A stretch of 41,560 nt of DNA from NCBI GenBank assembly GCA_030684695.1, contig JAUXXX010000101.1, positions 1 to 41,560 on the forward strand. The letters run 5' to 3'. Below the pieces are notes generated by a model, which was not told the origin of the DNA, searched no databases, and saw nothing but the letters and a program-made list of their open reading frames with translations. Source of the stretch: a bacterium (GTDB lineage: Bacteria > Bacillota_I > Bacilli_A > Izemoplasmatales > Hujiaoplasmataceae). The translations under genes were made by a program, and so were the position numbers. Below, in pieces: positions 17,597 to 24,961 of the stretch (positions are counted from its first letter, which is position 1; every line of letters starts with the position of its first letter).

Positions 17597-19948
17597 TTAC
17601 GTGCGTGTATATGTAGAATCATCCCAAAATAGTTCAATCATCGCTTTGATTTGTGAAGGATTGGTTTCGATTTGAAGATGACTCCAATGTTTGGGGTATA
17701 AACTAAAGTATTTTCTAGATGCAAAGCGATCATCGATCAAAATAGCGACTCCTCGGTCATTTTGAGTGCGAATCACACGCCCCACTGCTTGAATAACTTT
17801 ATTTAATCCAGGATACGTATAAGCAAAATCAAACCCATTGTGGAATGTTTCGTCATAATGAGATCGTAATACGTTATTGAACGGAGACAATTGGGGAAGC
17901 CCAACTCCGATGATCAGAACACCAGATAATTGATCGCCGATTAAATCAATCGATTCTCCAAACACGCCTCCCATCACAAAGAACCCCACTTGCGAACGAA
18001 GGGAATCGGTTTGAAACATTTCAATCGTTCCTTCTCGTTCTTTTAATGACATGTCTTTTCGCTGAATGATTACTTCTGCTACTTCAACTGATAAACGCCA
18101 GTGGTCTTTGATTAATTGTAAATACTGGTAAGAAGGAAAGAAAATAATGTAGTTTCCTTTTTTGGCTAACACTAACGATTCTGCGATTTCGACCACTTTT
18201 TGGATGGAAGTTTGACGATCGTTGTATCTTGTAGAAATATCATCCACCAGTAACAAGCATAAGTTTTCTTGTGGAAAAGAGGATGGAAACTTGACATCTT
18301 TACCAGACGATTGTGTTAACAGCGATTTATAGAAATGAATCGGTTCGAGTGTTGCTGAGAAAAAGACGGTTGATAATGTATGCTCTTTGATGGTTTGAAG
18401 GATATATTCGCTTGCATTGAGACATTTAATTGAAACCATCATGTCATAATCGTTTCGCTCAAGCAAAAATACAAACTCTTGATTGTAAAATTCTGCGATT
18501 TTAACAAACTGAACCACTTCATAATAAAAAAGCGTAACTGCACTTTTATTAGGTATCTTCTGTTCTCCTAAAAATGCTTGATCTAGTTTACGAAGTAGTT
18601 TATTGAGTTGAAGTAACAAGACCTCATTGATCTGATCTTTTTGAACAAAATCAACTTCGAGAAGCTCGGTTTCTAACAAGGATAAGGTTTCGATGATGCG
18701 ATTGATTTCTGCCTTAGGACTTGGCTTGATCCCAGATGAAATATCAAAAAACTCAAGAAACTGATTTTTTGTTAAGGTAGATGAATACATTTCCCGACTT
18801 CTTGAGACCATATTATGAGCCTCATCTACAAGTAGTATTGGTTGATAGGTCGTATCATCGAAATAGCGGATCAGATGCGCTCTTGGATCGAATGCATAAT
18901 TATAGTCACATACAATCAAGTCAGAATAATTAGATAAATCAAGTGATAATTCAAATGGACATACTTTATGTTTCTTTCCATAACTCTTGATTAGTTCCTT
19001 GGTTAACAACGATTCATGCGAATACACATCTTCAATGGCTTTGAAAATCTTCTTAAAGTATCCTTTGGCGTAGGGACAGTTCTCTGGATCACAATCCCGC
19101 TCTTTTAATAAGCACATCGAATCTTTAGCGGTAATCTCAACTGTTTTGTGGTGCAGTCCTTTGTCTTCCAATAACCGAATGGTGTCCAAAACAACACGTT
19201 TTCCATCGTTTTTCGCGGTTAAATAAAACACTTTTTGACGATAGTCATTGATGGCTTTTAATGAAGAAAATAAGGTGGCGATGGTTTTACCAATTCCCGT
19301 AGGAGCACTCGCATATAGGATTTCTTTTTCTAGGATTGTTCGATACACAGAAGCCATAAATTCCCGTTGACCTTCACGATATTCAGAAAATGGGAACGTC
19401 AATCCCACAATCGACTTCGCGCGGTTTGCTTCGTGTGACTTAACAATGCGAATCCAGTTGGTGTATTGATCGATGGTTTTCATAAAGAATGTTTCTAAAG
19501 CTTTGAATGTAAATTCCTTTTCTACGAAGATGGATTTTTTGGTTAGTACATTCACATAAGTAAGTCGTACTTTTAACTTCTTCATTGCTTTTTCCAAACA
19601 ATAAAGATATCCATATAACTTTGCTTGAACAAAGTGAGCAGGCGTGGTTGTTTCATCCACAGAATCCAGGTCACGATGTGTAGACTTTATTTCTTCTAAA
19701 ATGAGTTCTTCTTGAACTCTGATTATTCCATCGATTCGACCGGTGACTTCAAGTTCGAATTCTTTATAAGTAAGCGAAGCTTTTACATACACTTCCGCTT
19801 CGTCTCCTAAAAGGTATTTACTTTGCCAATATTGATGGACTTCTATTCCTTCTTGAGCACGAATCATTTGAAGGCGATCACTTGATAAATCACCAGATCC
19901 ATACAACAACTCTGCGATATCTTTGGCACTAATACGTATGGGTATCAA
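17597..19948 (-). CDS. DinG/XPD-family DNA helicase with N-terminal PD-(D/E)XK nuclease
   Basis: This 783-residue protein joins a RecB/Cas4-like nuclease domain (GRIDGII with Asp 73, ILEEIKS with Glu and Lys 85-88, then QAKLYGYLY near 108-116) to a superfamily 2 helicase. Walker A is SAPTGIGKT (about 214-222), and DEAH (375-378) is Walker B. Four Cys (about 279, 286, 291, 330) are placed like the XPD iron-sulfur ligands. Motif VI-like AVGRVIRTQNDRG lies near the C-terminus. It probably unwinds and trims DNA 5'-3' during repair; substrate unknown. It starts with TTG (19946-19948) after GGGAGGTG. Firmicutes carry similar fused proteins; no CRISPR or phage genes are nearby. Confidence 0.9.
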   Translation of the reverse strand: MIPIRISAKDIAELLYGSGDLSSDRLQMIRAQEGIEVHQYWQSKYLLGDEAEVYVKASLTYKEFELEVTGRIDGIIRVQEELILEEIKSTHRDLDSVDETTTPAHFVQAKLYGYLYCLEKAMKKLKVRLTYVNVLTKKSIFVEKEFTFKALETFFMKTIDQYTNWIRIVKSHEANRAKSIVGLTFPFSEYREGQREFMASVYRTILEKEILYASAPTGIGKTIATLFSSLKAINDYRQKVFYLTAKNDGKRVVLDTIRLLEDKGLHHKTVEITAKDSMCLLKERDCDPENCPYAKGYFKKIFKAIEDVYSHESLLTKELIKSYGKKHKVCPFELSLDLSNYSDLIVCDYNYAFDPRAHLIRYFDDTTYQPILLVDEAHNMVSRSREMYSSTLTKNQFLEFFDISSGIKPSPKAEINRIIETLSLLETELLEVDFVQKDQINEVLLLQLNKLLRKLDQAFLGEQKIPNKSAVTLFYYEVVQFVKIAEFYNQEFVFLLERNDYDMMVSIKCLNASEYILQTIKEHTLSTVFFSATLEPIHFYKSLLTQSSGKDVKFPSSFPQENLCLLLVDDISTRYNDRQTSIQKVVEIAESLVLAKKGNYIIFFPSYQYLQLIKDHWRLSVEVAEVIIQRKDMSLKEREGTIEMFQTDSLRSQVGFFVMGGVFGESIDLIGDQLSGVLIIGVGLPQLSPFNNVLRSHYDETFHNGFDFAYTYPGLNKVIQAVGRVIRTQNDRGVAILIDDRFASRKYFSLYPKHWSHLQIETNPSQIKAMIELFWDDSTYTRT

Positions 19949-19968
19949 GCTAACACCTCCCTCATTCT

Positions 19969-19996
19969 ATTATACTTCAATAAAAGAAAAACCAAA
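19969..19996 (-). promoter_or_regulatory. Promoter of the helicase gene
   Basis: A perfect -10 TATAAT (19969-19974) has a poor -35 (TTTGGT at about 19991-19996, 16-nt spacer). That -35 lies within the 3' end of the preceding terminator hairpin. Confidence 0.55.
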
Positions 19997-20013
19997 GAAA
20001 CGATTTGGTTTTT
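19987..20013 (-). terminator. Terminator of the sialate-esterase-like gene
   Basis: A perfect 10-bp stem AAAAACCAAA/TTTGGTTTTT with a 7-nt loop lies 7 nt beyond the stop at 20020. T-rich sequence follows on the minus strand. Confidence 0.85.
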
Positions 20014-20019
20014 CTGTAT

Positions 20020-21525
20020 TTATTCAATGGATATTTTAAAGGGTAATAATGGCAAATCGTTGGTGGTATATAAGTCACAAACGGGGAAATTTTCCCAGCA
20101 ATACATGATTTCTTGAAGTTGCTTGATTCCCTCAATGATAATTTGATTGGCTTGGGTTTTGACTTTCCGAAGTGGTTTGATAGTACCATCTTGATATTTT
20201 CCATAAAATCCCATAAAGTTTCTAGATCTGGATACCAAATGGAGATGATTATACTCGGTATAGATGGCTAATGTATCGTTGGTAACTTGATGACTATAAT
20301 ACGCAGGAGACATGGAACTTTTCTCTAATTTATAGACTTTTTCTAAAATAACCTTCGCAATACGTTTTGAAATTGCGCTTTTTTCTCGAGGAATCGGGCT
20401 AGATTCTTCCCCTAAATCTACTGCAGATGCGAAATACACATGATTTGCAAGATCAATACATCGACGTTGTGCTTCACGCATTCTTGGAATCACATCGTGA
20501 TTGATTCCTTGATAATGATGTCCTGTCATTTGAACAACCACAAACGGGAGTTTGGGTTGTCGAAAGTTTTTTCTCCATGATTGAATGAGCATTTTTGTAA
20601 TATCTTCCACGAAATCGACAACACCTAGATCATACTCGCCAGCATATAGTACAACGGCTTTTACACCAATGTCGCCATATGGTTTTATCATATGCTCAAA
20701 CAACCCAGAAGGTCGGTTAAAATGCTTGGGTCCCATGGGGAGATAATAACTGATTTGCGGAAGGATGTTTTGTTTTGCAATGTATCGACTGATTCCTTGA
20801 CGTTGTTCTTTCTTTACAGCATCCAAAAATGCATGTTGTTTGGCTGCTTGGATGGCATATGCTTGATCATAATCGGTTGATAATTCATAACTAGACACTT
20901 CTTGTTTATAATACGATAAAATTTTTCCTAAACGGTCAAGTGAACACAAATCAAGCATTCCCGTCCATGAAGATAACATCGAGTCTTCAAACGAAGCAGT
21001 GATGATACCCACAGGGATATCGAGATCATATTCGAGTTCTTTGGAGATATGATACCCCAGTGCACTCATCATTCGAAGAGTGTCTTTTTTACATACGTTC
21101 CATGATGCATTATTTGGATATAGCGATGGGCTTTGGATATGTGCATCCAAATAGGGCATTTTCGGAATATCAAAATAACGAATCATCGAATTGGGGCTAG
21201 GGAGGTCTTCATAGGATTCTTCTACAGTCATTGCGACTTGATCTGCCCCACAAAGGATAAAAACATCCCCAACCAGACAGTTGTCTAGTACAACTTCTTG
21301 GTTTTTACAAGTTATAACGATCTCAAATGGTTCTTTGATACTTGGAAATGGTTTGATTTCGAATAAAAACGTTGACGAAGTGGTTCTTTGTTTTATACAG
21401 TGGTCAATGAACTCCAGCTTGATTTCGATTCCCTTTTTACAAGTACCAAAAATTCGAATCGGTTGGTTCCATTGGAATACCATATTGCTTGTGAAGATTG
21501 GTCCCAATTGAAATAAAGTTTTCAA
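20020..21525 (-). CDS. Sialate O-acetylesterase-like protein lacking catalytic residues
   Basis: This 501-residue protein follows the sialate O-acetylesterase plan: IFTSNMVFQWNQPIRIFG, LVGDVFILCG, DIPVGIITASFEDSMLSSW, RPSGLFEHMIKPYG, VVLYAGEYDLG and IPRMREAQRR. The nucleophile motif GQSNM is replaced by GADQVAM (about 93-99), YQGESNA by YAGEYDL, and the catalytic His in the D-x-HP segment by Ile (SPIPREK, about 376-382). It is therefore probably not an active esterase of the known type, perhaps a carbohydrate-binding or scaffold protein. No signal peptide is visible. It starts with TTG (21523-21525) after GGAGGT and is a single-gene unit. Confidence 0.75.
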   Translation of the reverse strand: MKTLFQLGPIFTSNMVFQWNQPIRIFGTCKKGIEIKLEFIDHCIKQRTTSSTFLFEIKPFPSIKEPFEIVITCKNQEVVLDNCLVGDVFILCGADQVAMTVEESYEDLPSPNSMIRYFDIPKMPYLDAHIQSPSLYPNNASWNVCKKDTLRMMSALGYHISKELEYDLDIPVGIITASFEDSMLSSWTGMLDLCSLDRLGKILSYYKQEVSSYELSTDYDQAYAIQAAKQHAFLDAVKKEQRQGISRYIAKQNILPQISYYLPMGPKHFNRPSGLFEHMIKPYGDIGVKAVVLYAGEYDLGVVDFVEDITKMLIQSWRKNFRQPKLPFVVVQMTGHHYQGINHDVIPRMREAQRRCIDLANHVYFASAVDLGEESSPIPREKSAISKRIAKVILEKVYKLEKSSMSPAYYSHQVTNDTLAIYTEYNHLHLVSRSRNFMGFYGKYQDGTIKPLRKVKTQANQIIIEGIKQLQEIMYCWENFPVCDLYTTNDLPLLPFKISIE

Positions 21526-21565
21526 TGCAATACCTCCAAGTAATTTGATTCACAACATGTTTTCC

Positions 21566-21593
21566 ATTATATCAGTAAAGGGCTAAATGTAAA
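21566..21593 (-). promoter_or_regulatory. Promoter of the esterase-like gene
   Basis: An extended -10 TGATATAAT (hexamer 21566-21571) and -35 TTTACA (21588-21593) are separated by 16 nt, about 40 nt upstream of the TTG start. Confidence 0.75.
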
Positions 21594-21594
21594 C

Positions 21595-21635
21595 AAAAAA
21601 CCACACATTTATCCTAAGATAAATACATGGTTTTT
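21595..21635 (-). terminator. Terminator of the epimerase-family gene
   Basis: A two-part hairpin pairs AAAAACCA with TGGTTTTT and, inside it, ATTTATC with GATAAAT. A T run follows on the minus strand, about 30 nt past the stop. Confidence 0.8.
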
Positions 21636-21665
21636 ACATTATATTATTCATCAATATTTGAATGG

Positions 21666-22691
21666 TTAAGGTTTTTTTACTTTTGCTTTTCTTTTGTATT
21701 TAATCCGATGAACTTGGAGGTAATTTTCTTTCACAAACTCTAAGGTATCCGATATCGTAATCGATAAATCTCGTGCATAAAACTGAAGTTCGTCTATGGC
21801 AAGTTGATTTGAAAAGTGGTAATTAGAATGTAAAACAACAATGGAATAATGGGTAAATAATGGTTTTTGTTTCACGATAAAGTAATAAGCTTCCGCAAGG
21901 TAGCTCATTGCATAAATAAACCAATATGCAATCTTGGTTTTTATCGGATTTCTGTGTGACAAGGATGTAATCAAATCAAGCAATTCCTTTACTGTGATTT
22001 CGTGTCCACTAAGAATATAACATTTTCCACGCTTTCCATAAACCGCTGCGTTCACAATCCCTTTTGCGACATCTCGAACATCCACAAAGTTGTATCCACC
22101 GGACATATATGCAGAAAGTCTTCCAATCAAGCAATCAATGAATAACTGACTAACATTGGATAATTGATAATCATTGGGTCCAATGATTCCTGAAGGGTGA
22201 ACAACAACGACATCCAAAGAGGTGTCTTTTTTGCTTAATACATAAGCTGTTGCTTCTGCTTTTGTCTTGGCATACGTTCCTTTCACTAAGTCTGGATGAA
22301 ACGTTTCCACTTCCGACATGATTTGCGGAATTGGCAATTCTTTGATGGCATGAACACTAGAAGTGTATACCAACCGAGGGATGAAGTTTTCCAAACAAAC
22401 ATCCACAATGTTTTTGGTTCCTTGTACATTGACTTGATACATCAGCTTCTTTTTTCCTGATCCTATTTCCACAATCCCTGCTAAATGGAAGACACAATCC
22501 ACATCTCTTAGATAACTACGAAGGAATTCGATATCTAAAATGTTGCCTCTGATGACTTCTGCATATGCATCAATCATAAAGGTGGGGTCGTTTGGAAGAC
22601 ATAAAGCACTCACTTGATGTCCGGACTCATATAATTCTTTGACAAGTACGTTTCCGACATGTCCTGTCGCTCCAGTAACAATACATTTCAT
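21666..22691 (-). CDS. NAD(P)-dependent epimerase/dehydratase-family protein (extended SDR)
   Basis: This 341-residue extended short-chain dehydrogenase has the Rossmann motif TGATGHVG (residues 7-14), CVFHLAGIVE, VYTSSVHA and the catalytic pair YAKTK (Tyr-x3-Lys), then VVVHPSGIIGP and FVDVRDVAKGI. It resembles dihydroflavonol-4-reductase-like members, whose bacterial substrates are usually unknown. A hydrophobic stretch (IAYWFIYAMSYLAEAYYFIV) in the C-terminal part may touch the membrane. The ATG is preceded by AAGGAGGG. It has its own promoter, which coincides with a palindrome at 22738-22755. Confidence 0.85.
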   Translation of the reverse strand: MKCIVTGATGHVGNVLVKELYESGHQVSALCLPNDPTFMIDAYAEVIRGNILDIEFLRSYLRDVDCVFHLAGIVEIGSGKKKLMYQVNVQGTKNIVDVCLENFIPRLVYTSSVHAIKELPIPQIMSEVETFHPDLVKGTYAKTKAEATAYVLSKKDTSLDVVVVHPSGIIGPNDYQLSNVSQLFIDCLIGRLSAYMSGGYNFVDVRDVAKGIVNAAVYGKRGKCYILSGHEITVKELLDLITSLSHRNPIKTKIAYWFIYAMSYLAEAYYFIVKQKPLFTHYSIVVLHSNYHFSNQLAIDELQFYARDLSITISDTLEFVKENYLQVHRIKYKRKAKVKKP

Positions 22692-22714
22692 CTCATATCC
22701 CTCCTTACATAGTC

Positions 22715-22743
22715 AGTATACACCGATTTATCTATAAAGTAAA
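22715..22743 (-). promoter_or_regulatory. Promoter of the epimerase-family gene
   Basis: On the minus strand -35 TTTACT (22738-22743) and -10 TATACT (22715-22720) are separated by 17 nt, about 24 nt upstream of the start codon. Confidence 0.7.
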
Positions 22744-22755
22744 CTAATGTTCACT
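22738..22755. promoter_or_regulatory. Possible repressor operator (18-bp inverted repeat)
   Basis: AGTAAAC-TAAT-GTTCACT is an inverted repeat with 7-bp arms and one mismatch, placed exactly over the -35 of the epimerase-family promoter. Size and spacing resemble TetR-family operators. No regulator gene lies next to it, so the binding protein is unknown. Confidence 0.5.
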
Positions 22756-22798
22756 AATAAGGTACTTCGTCACTACTGTGTCAATGATTCATGATAGA

Positions 22799-22829
22799 AA
22801 AAAGAACACAACGTCGTGTTGTGTTCTTT
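22799..22829 (-). terminator. Terminator of the alcohol dehydrogenase gene
   Basis: A perfect 12-bp stem AAAGAACACAAC/GTTGTGTTCTTT around a 5-nt loop is followed by T6 on the minus strand, directly after the stop at 22836. Confidence 0.92.
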
Positions 22830-22835
22830 GGTGGT

Positions 22836-24011
22836 TTATTTAGAAGCTAGTAAATAAATCTTTTTAGCATCTTCAAGCGTCAATAATTTGAAGCTTCCAA
22901 AGGATGTTCCTTTGTTGTGCTCTAGTTTTTCAATCAACTTATCAATGTCTTCTTTTTTCGCTCCAAGATCTTGCAAGGTGAGTGGCATTCCGATTTCTTT
23001 TAAGAACCGTTCGAAACGAGCAATTCCTTCTAATGCTACCCCATAAGGATCGGTAGGATCATTAACCACATTCCACACTTGTACAGCTAGCCTGACATAC
23101 CGATTGACGTCTTCATGTAGGGTGTATTTCATAAATGCAGGAAACATTACAGCCAATCCTGCTCCATGAGACACATCATAAAATGCAGATAACTCATGTT
23201 CAAGAATATGAGTGGACCAATCCTCTTGACGACCAACCCCTAAAATACCATTATGTGCAATGGTTCCAGCCCAACAAATCGTCGCTCTTGCATCATAATC
23301 GGAGGGATGTTTTACCATCACTCTCGCCGCATCAATAATCGCCTTTAGCACGCCTTCACACATATGATCCGTTAATTCTACTGCTGTAGTTTTTGTTAAG
23401 TATCGTTCAAAAATATGACTCATCATATCGACAACGCCTGCACTTGCATGATACATCGGAAGCGTATAGGTCAATTCTGGATTAATGATGGCAAATACAG
23501 GACGAAGCAAGTCCGAACCAGTTCCTCGTTTTAACATCCCGTTTTCATGAGTAATCACCGAAGCGGTGGATCCTTCTGAACCGGCAGCTGGAATCGTTAA
23601 CACAACACCTACTGGTAACGCCTTCGTGATTTTTGCTTTACGATCATAAAAATCCCAAAAATCCCCGTCGTACATCGAACCCAAGGCGATGGCTTTTGCG
23701 GAGTCAATCGCAGAACCTCCACCAACTGCTAAGACAAAATCGACACCTTCTTTTTTACATAAATCGATTCCTTCATATACAAGGGAGCTTCTAGGGTTAG
23801 GCATCGCTCCACCCAATACCAAATACTTAACCTTTGATTGGGATAATGAATCTTGAATCTGTTGGAGTAACCCGCTCTTAACAACTGATCCTCCCCCATA
23901 ATGAATCAGGACTTTTTTGGCATTTCTTGATTGAACCAATGAGCCTACTTGATGTTGTGTATCTTTTCCAAATATAAATTTAGTTGGACTATAAAACTGA
24001 AAGTTTTCCAT
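22836..24011 (-). CDS. Iron-containing alcohol dehydrogenase (butanol dehydrogenase type)
   Basis: This 391-residue group III alcohol dehydrogenase begins MENFQFYSPTKFIFGKDT. It has the nucleotide-binding VGGGSAIDSAKAIA and TIPAAGSEGSTASVIT. Metal ligands fall in GVVDMMSHIFERY (Asp, His) and HELSAFYDVSHGAGLAVMFP (two His). It resembles BdhA/YugJ enzymes that reduce aldehydes with NAD(P)H, a plausible electron sink beside the hydrogenase of this fermenter. Ribosome site AAAGGAGGAG precedes the ATG. It is a single-gene unit; substrate is not determined by sequence. Confidence 0.9.
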   Translation of the reverse strand: MENFQFYSPTKFIFGKDTQHQVGSLVQSRNAKKVLIHYGGGSVVKSGLLQQIQDSLSQSKVKYLVLGGAMPNPRSSLVYEGIDLCKKEGVDFVLAVGGGSAIDSAKAIALGSMYDGDFWDFYDRKAKITKALPVGVVLTIPAAGSEGSTASVITHENGMLKRGTGSDLLRPVFAIINPELTYTLPMYHASAGVVDMMSHIFERYLTKTTAVELTDHMCEGVLKAIIDAARVMVKHPSDYDARATICWAGTIAHNGILGVGRQEDWSTHILEHELSAFYDVSHGAGLAVMFPAFMKYTLHEDVNRYVRLAVQVWNVVNDPTDPYGVALEGIARFERFLKEIGMPLTLQDLGAKKEDIDKLIEKLEHNKGTSFGSFKLLTLEDAKKIYLLASK

Positions 24012-24035
24012 GTGAACTCCTCCTTTTTCAACTAT

Positions 24036-24044
24036 ATTGTATCA
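24036..24044 (-). promoter_or_regulatory. Extended -10 of the alcohol dehydrogenase gene
   Basis: TGATACAAT on the minus strand (hexamer about 24036-24041), 25 nt upstream of the ATG. No convincing -35 is seen. Confidence 0.5.
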
Positions 24045-24103
24045 TAGATTTGATGAATTCGCTTCCACGACAGCAACAACTAACACCAATTAATCTTCAA
24101 GTA

Positions 24104-24112
24104 TGATATAAT
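24104..24112 (+). promoter_or_regulatory. Extended -10 of the glycerophosphodiesterase gene
   Basis: TGATATAAT on the plus strand (hexamer 24107-24112), about 33 nt upstream of the ATG. The -35 region is weak. Confidence 0.65.
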
Positions 24113-24145
24113 ATAGCCAACTTCAGTACTCTGTAGGAGGACATT

Positions 24146-24892
24146 ATGCGTGACATAGAATGGTTAAAGCATTCATTTATTGCACACCGTGGTAGTCATA
24201 GTTTTGATTTTACCATTCCAGAAAACTCCATGAAGGCCTTTCAAATTTCCATCGAACGCGGATTTGCAATTGAGTTTGATGTCAATTTAATGGGTGATGG
24301 AACGCTTGTGGTCTTTCATGACAAAGATTTAAAACGGATGACTGGCATCGATGCAAAGTTATTAGATTTACGATTTGATCAGATCAAGAAGTATCGTCTC
24401 CTCGATACTCAAGAAACCATCCCTACATTAACAAAAGTCTTGGAACTGGTCAAAGGAAAAGTTCCTTTGCTCATAGAACTAAAGAACCATGGTCAAAATG
24501 AAACATTGTGTAAAAACTTTATGGAAACAATGAAACATTACCAAGGGGTTTGGGCCGTACAATCCTTTCATCCTTTCACGATGAAATGGTTTCGTACACA
24601 TCATCCCCACGTAATCAGGGGACAAATTAGCGAATACTTCTTACAAGACAATGATTTAAAGCCGCTCACGAAGTGGTTGTTAAAACGAATGGTATTTAAT
24701 TTTTTAGTCCAACCAGATTTTATTAATTATGGGATAAAGTATATGCCCAATCGTTATGTGGATCATGCTAAAAAAATGGGTACAATCGTTATCGGCTATT
24801 GTGCAAGAACACCACAAGAATATGCTTTTTGCAAGCATTACATCGATAATGCCGTCTTTGAGTTTTTTGATCCTACTGTAAAATGTGAATAA
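24146..24892 (+). CDS. Glycerophosphodiester phosphodiesterase family protein
   Basis: This 248-residue TIM-barrel enzyme is likely to hydrolyse glycerophosphodiesters to glycerol-3-phosphate and an alcohol. Catalytic and metal residues appear in order: AHRGSHSFDFTIPENSMKAF (His, Arg, Glu, Asn), AIEFDVNLMGDGTLVVFHD (Glu, Asp, His), LLIELKNHG (Glu, Lys) and AVQSFHP. No signal peptide is seen, so it probably acts in the cytoplasm on lipid-derived substrates. Ribosome site TAGGAGGA precedes the ATG. It is the only confident plus-strand gene in the window. Confidence 0.92.
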   Translation: MRDIEWLKHSFIAHRGSHSFDFTIPENSMKAFQISIERGFAIEFDVNLMGDGTLVVFHDKDLKRMTGIDAKLLDLRFDQIKKYRLLDTQETIPTLTKVLELVKGKVPLLIELKNHGQNETLCKNFMETMKHYQGVWAVQSFHPFTMKWFRTHHPHVIRGQISEYFLQDNDLKPLTKWLLKRMVFNFLVQPDFINYGIKYMPNRYVDHAKKMGTIVIGYCARTPQEYAFCKHYIDNAVFEFFDPTVKCE

Positions 24893-24907
24893 ACCAACAA
24901 ACATCAT

Positions 24908-24938
24908 AAAAGGGCACTCTTTGCGGAGTGCCCTTATT
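24908..24938. terminator. Bidirectional terminator between convergent genes
   Basis: A perfect 10-bp stem AAGGGCACTC/GAGTGCCCTT (24910-24935) with a 6-nt loop is A-flanked on one side and T-flanked on the other. It ends both the glycerophosphodiesterase gene and the MFS gene. Confidence 0.9.
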
Positions 24939-24961
24939 TTATTCATTAATGTGCTGAATGA

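Noticed and set aside
17597-19948. CRISPR-associated Cas4 or CasDinG
   Set aside because: No cas genes or repeat array occur in the window; the gene is a single unit next to the ribosomal operon.
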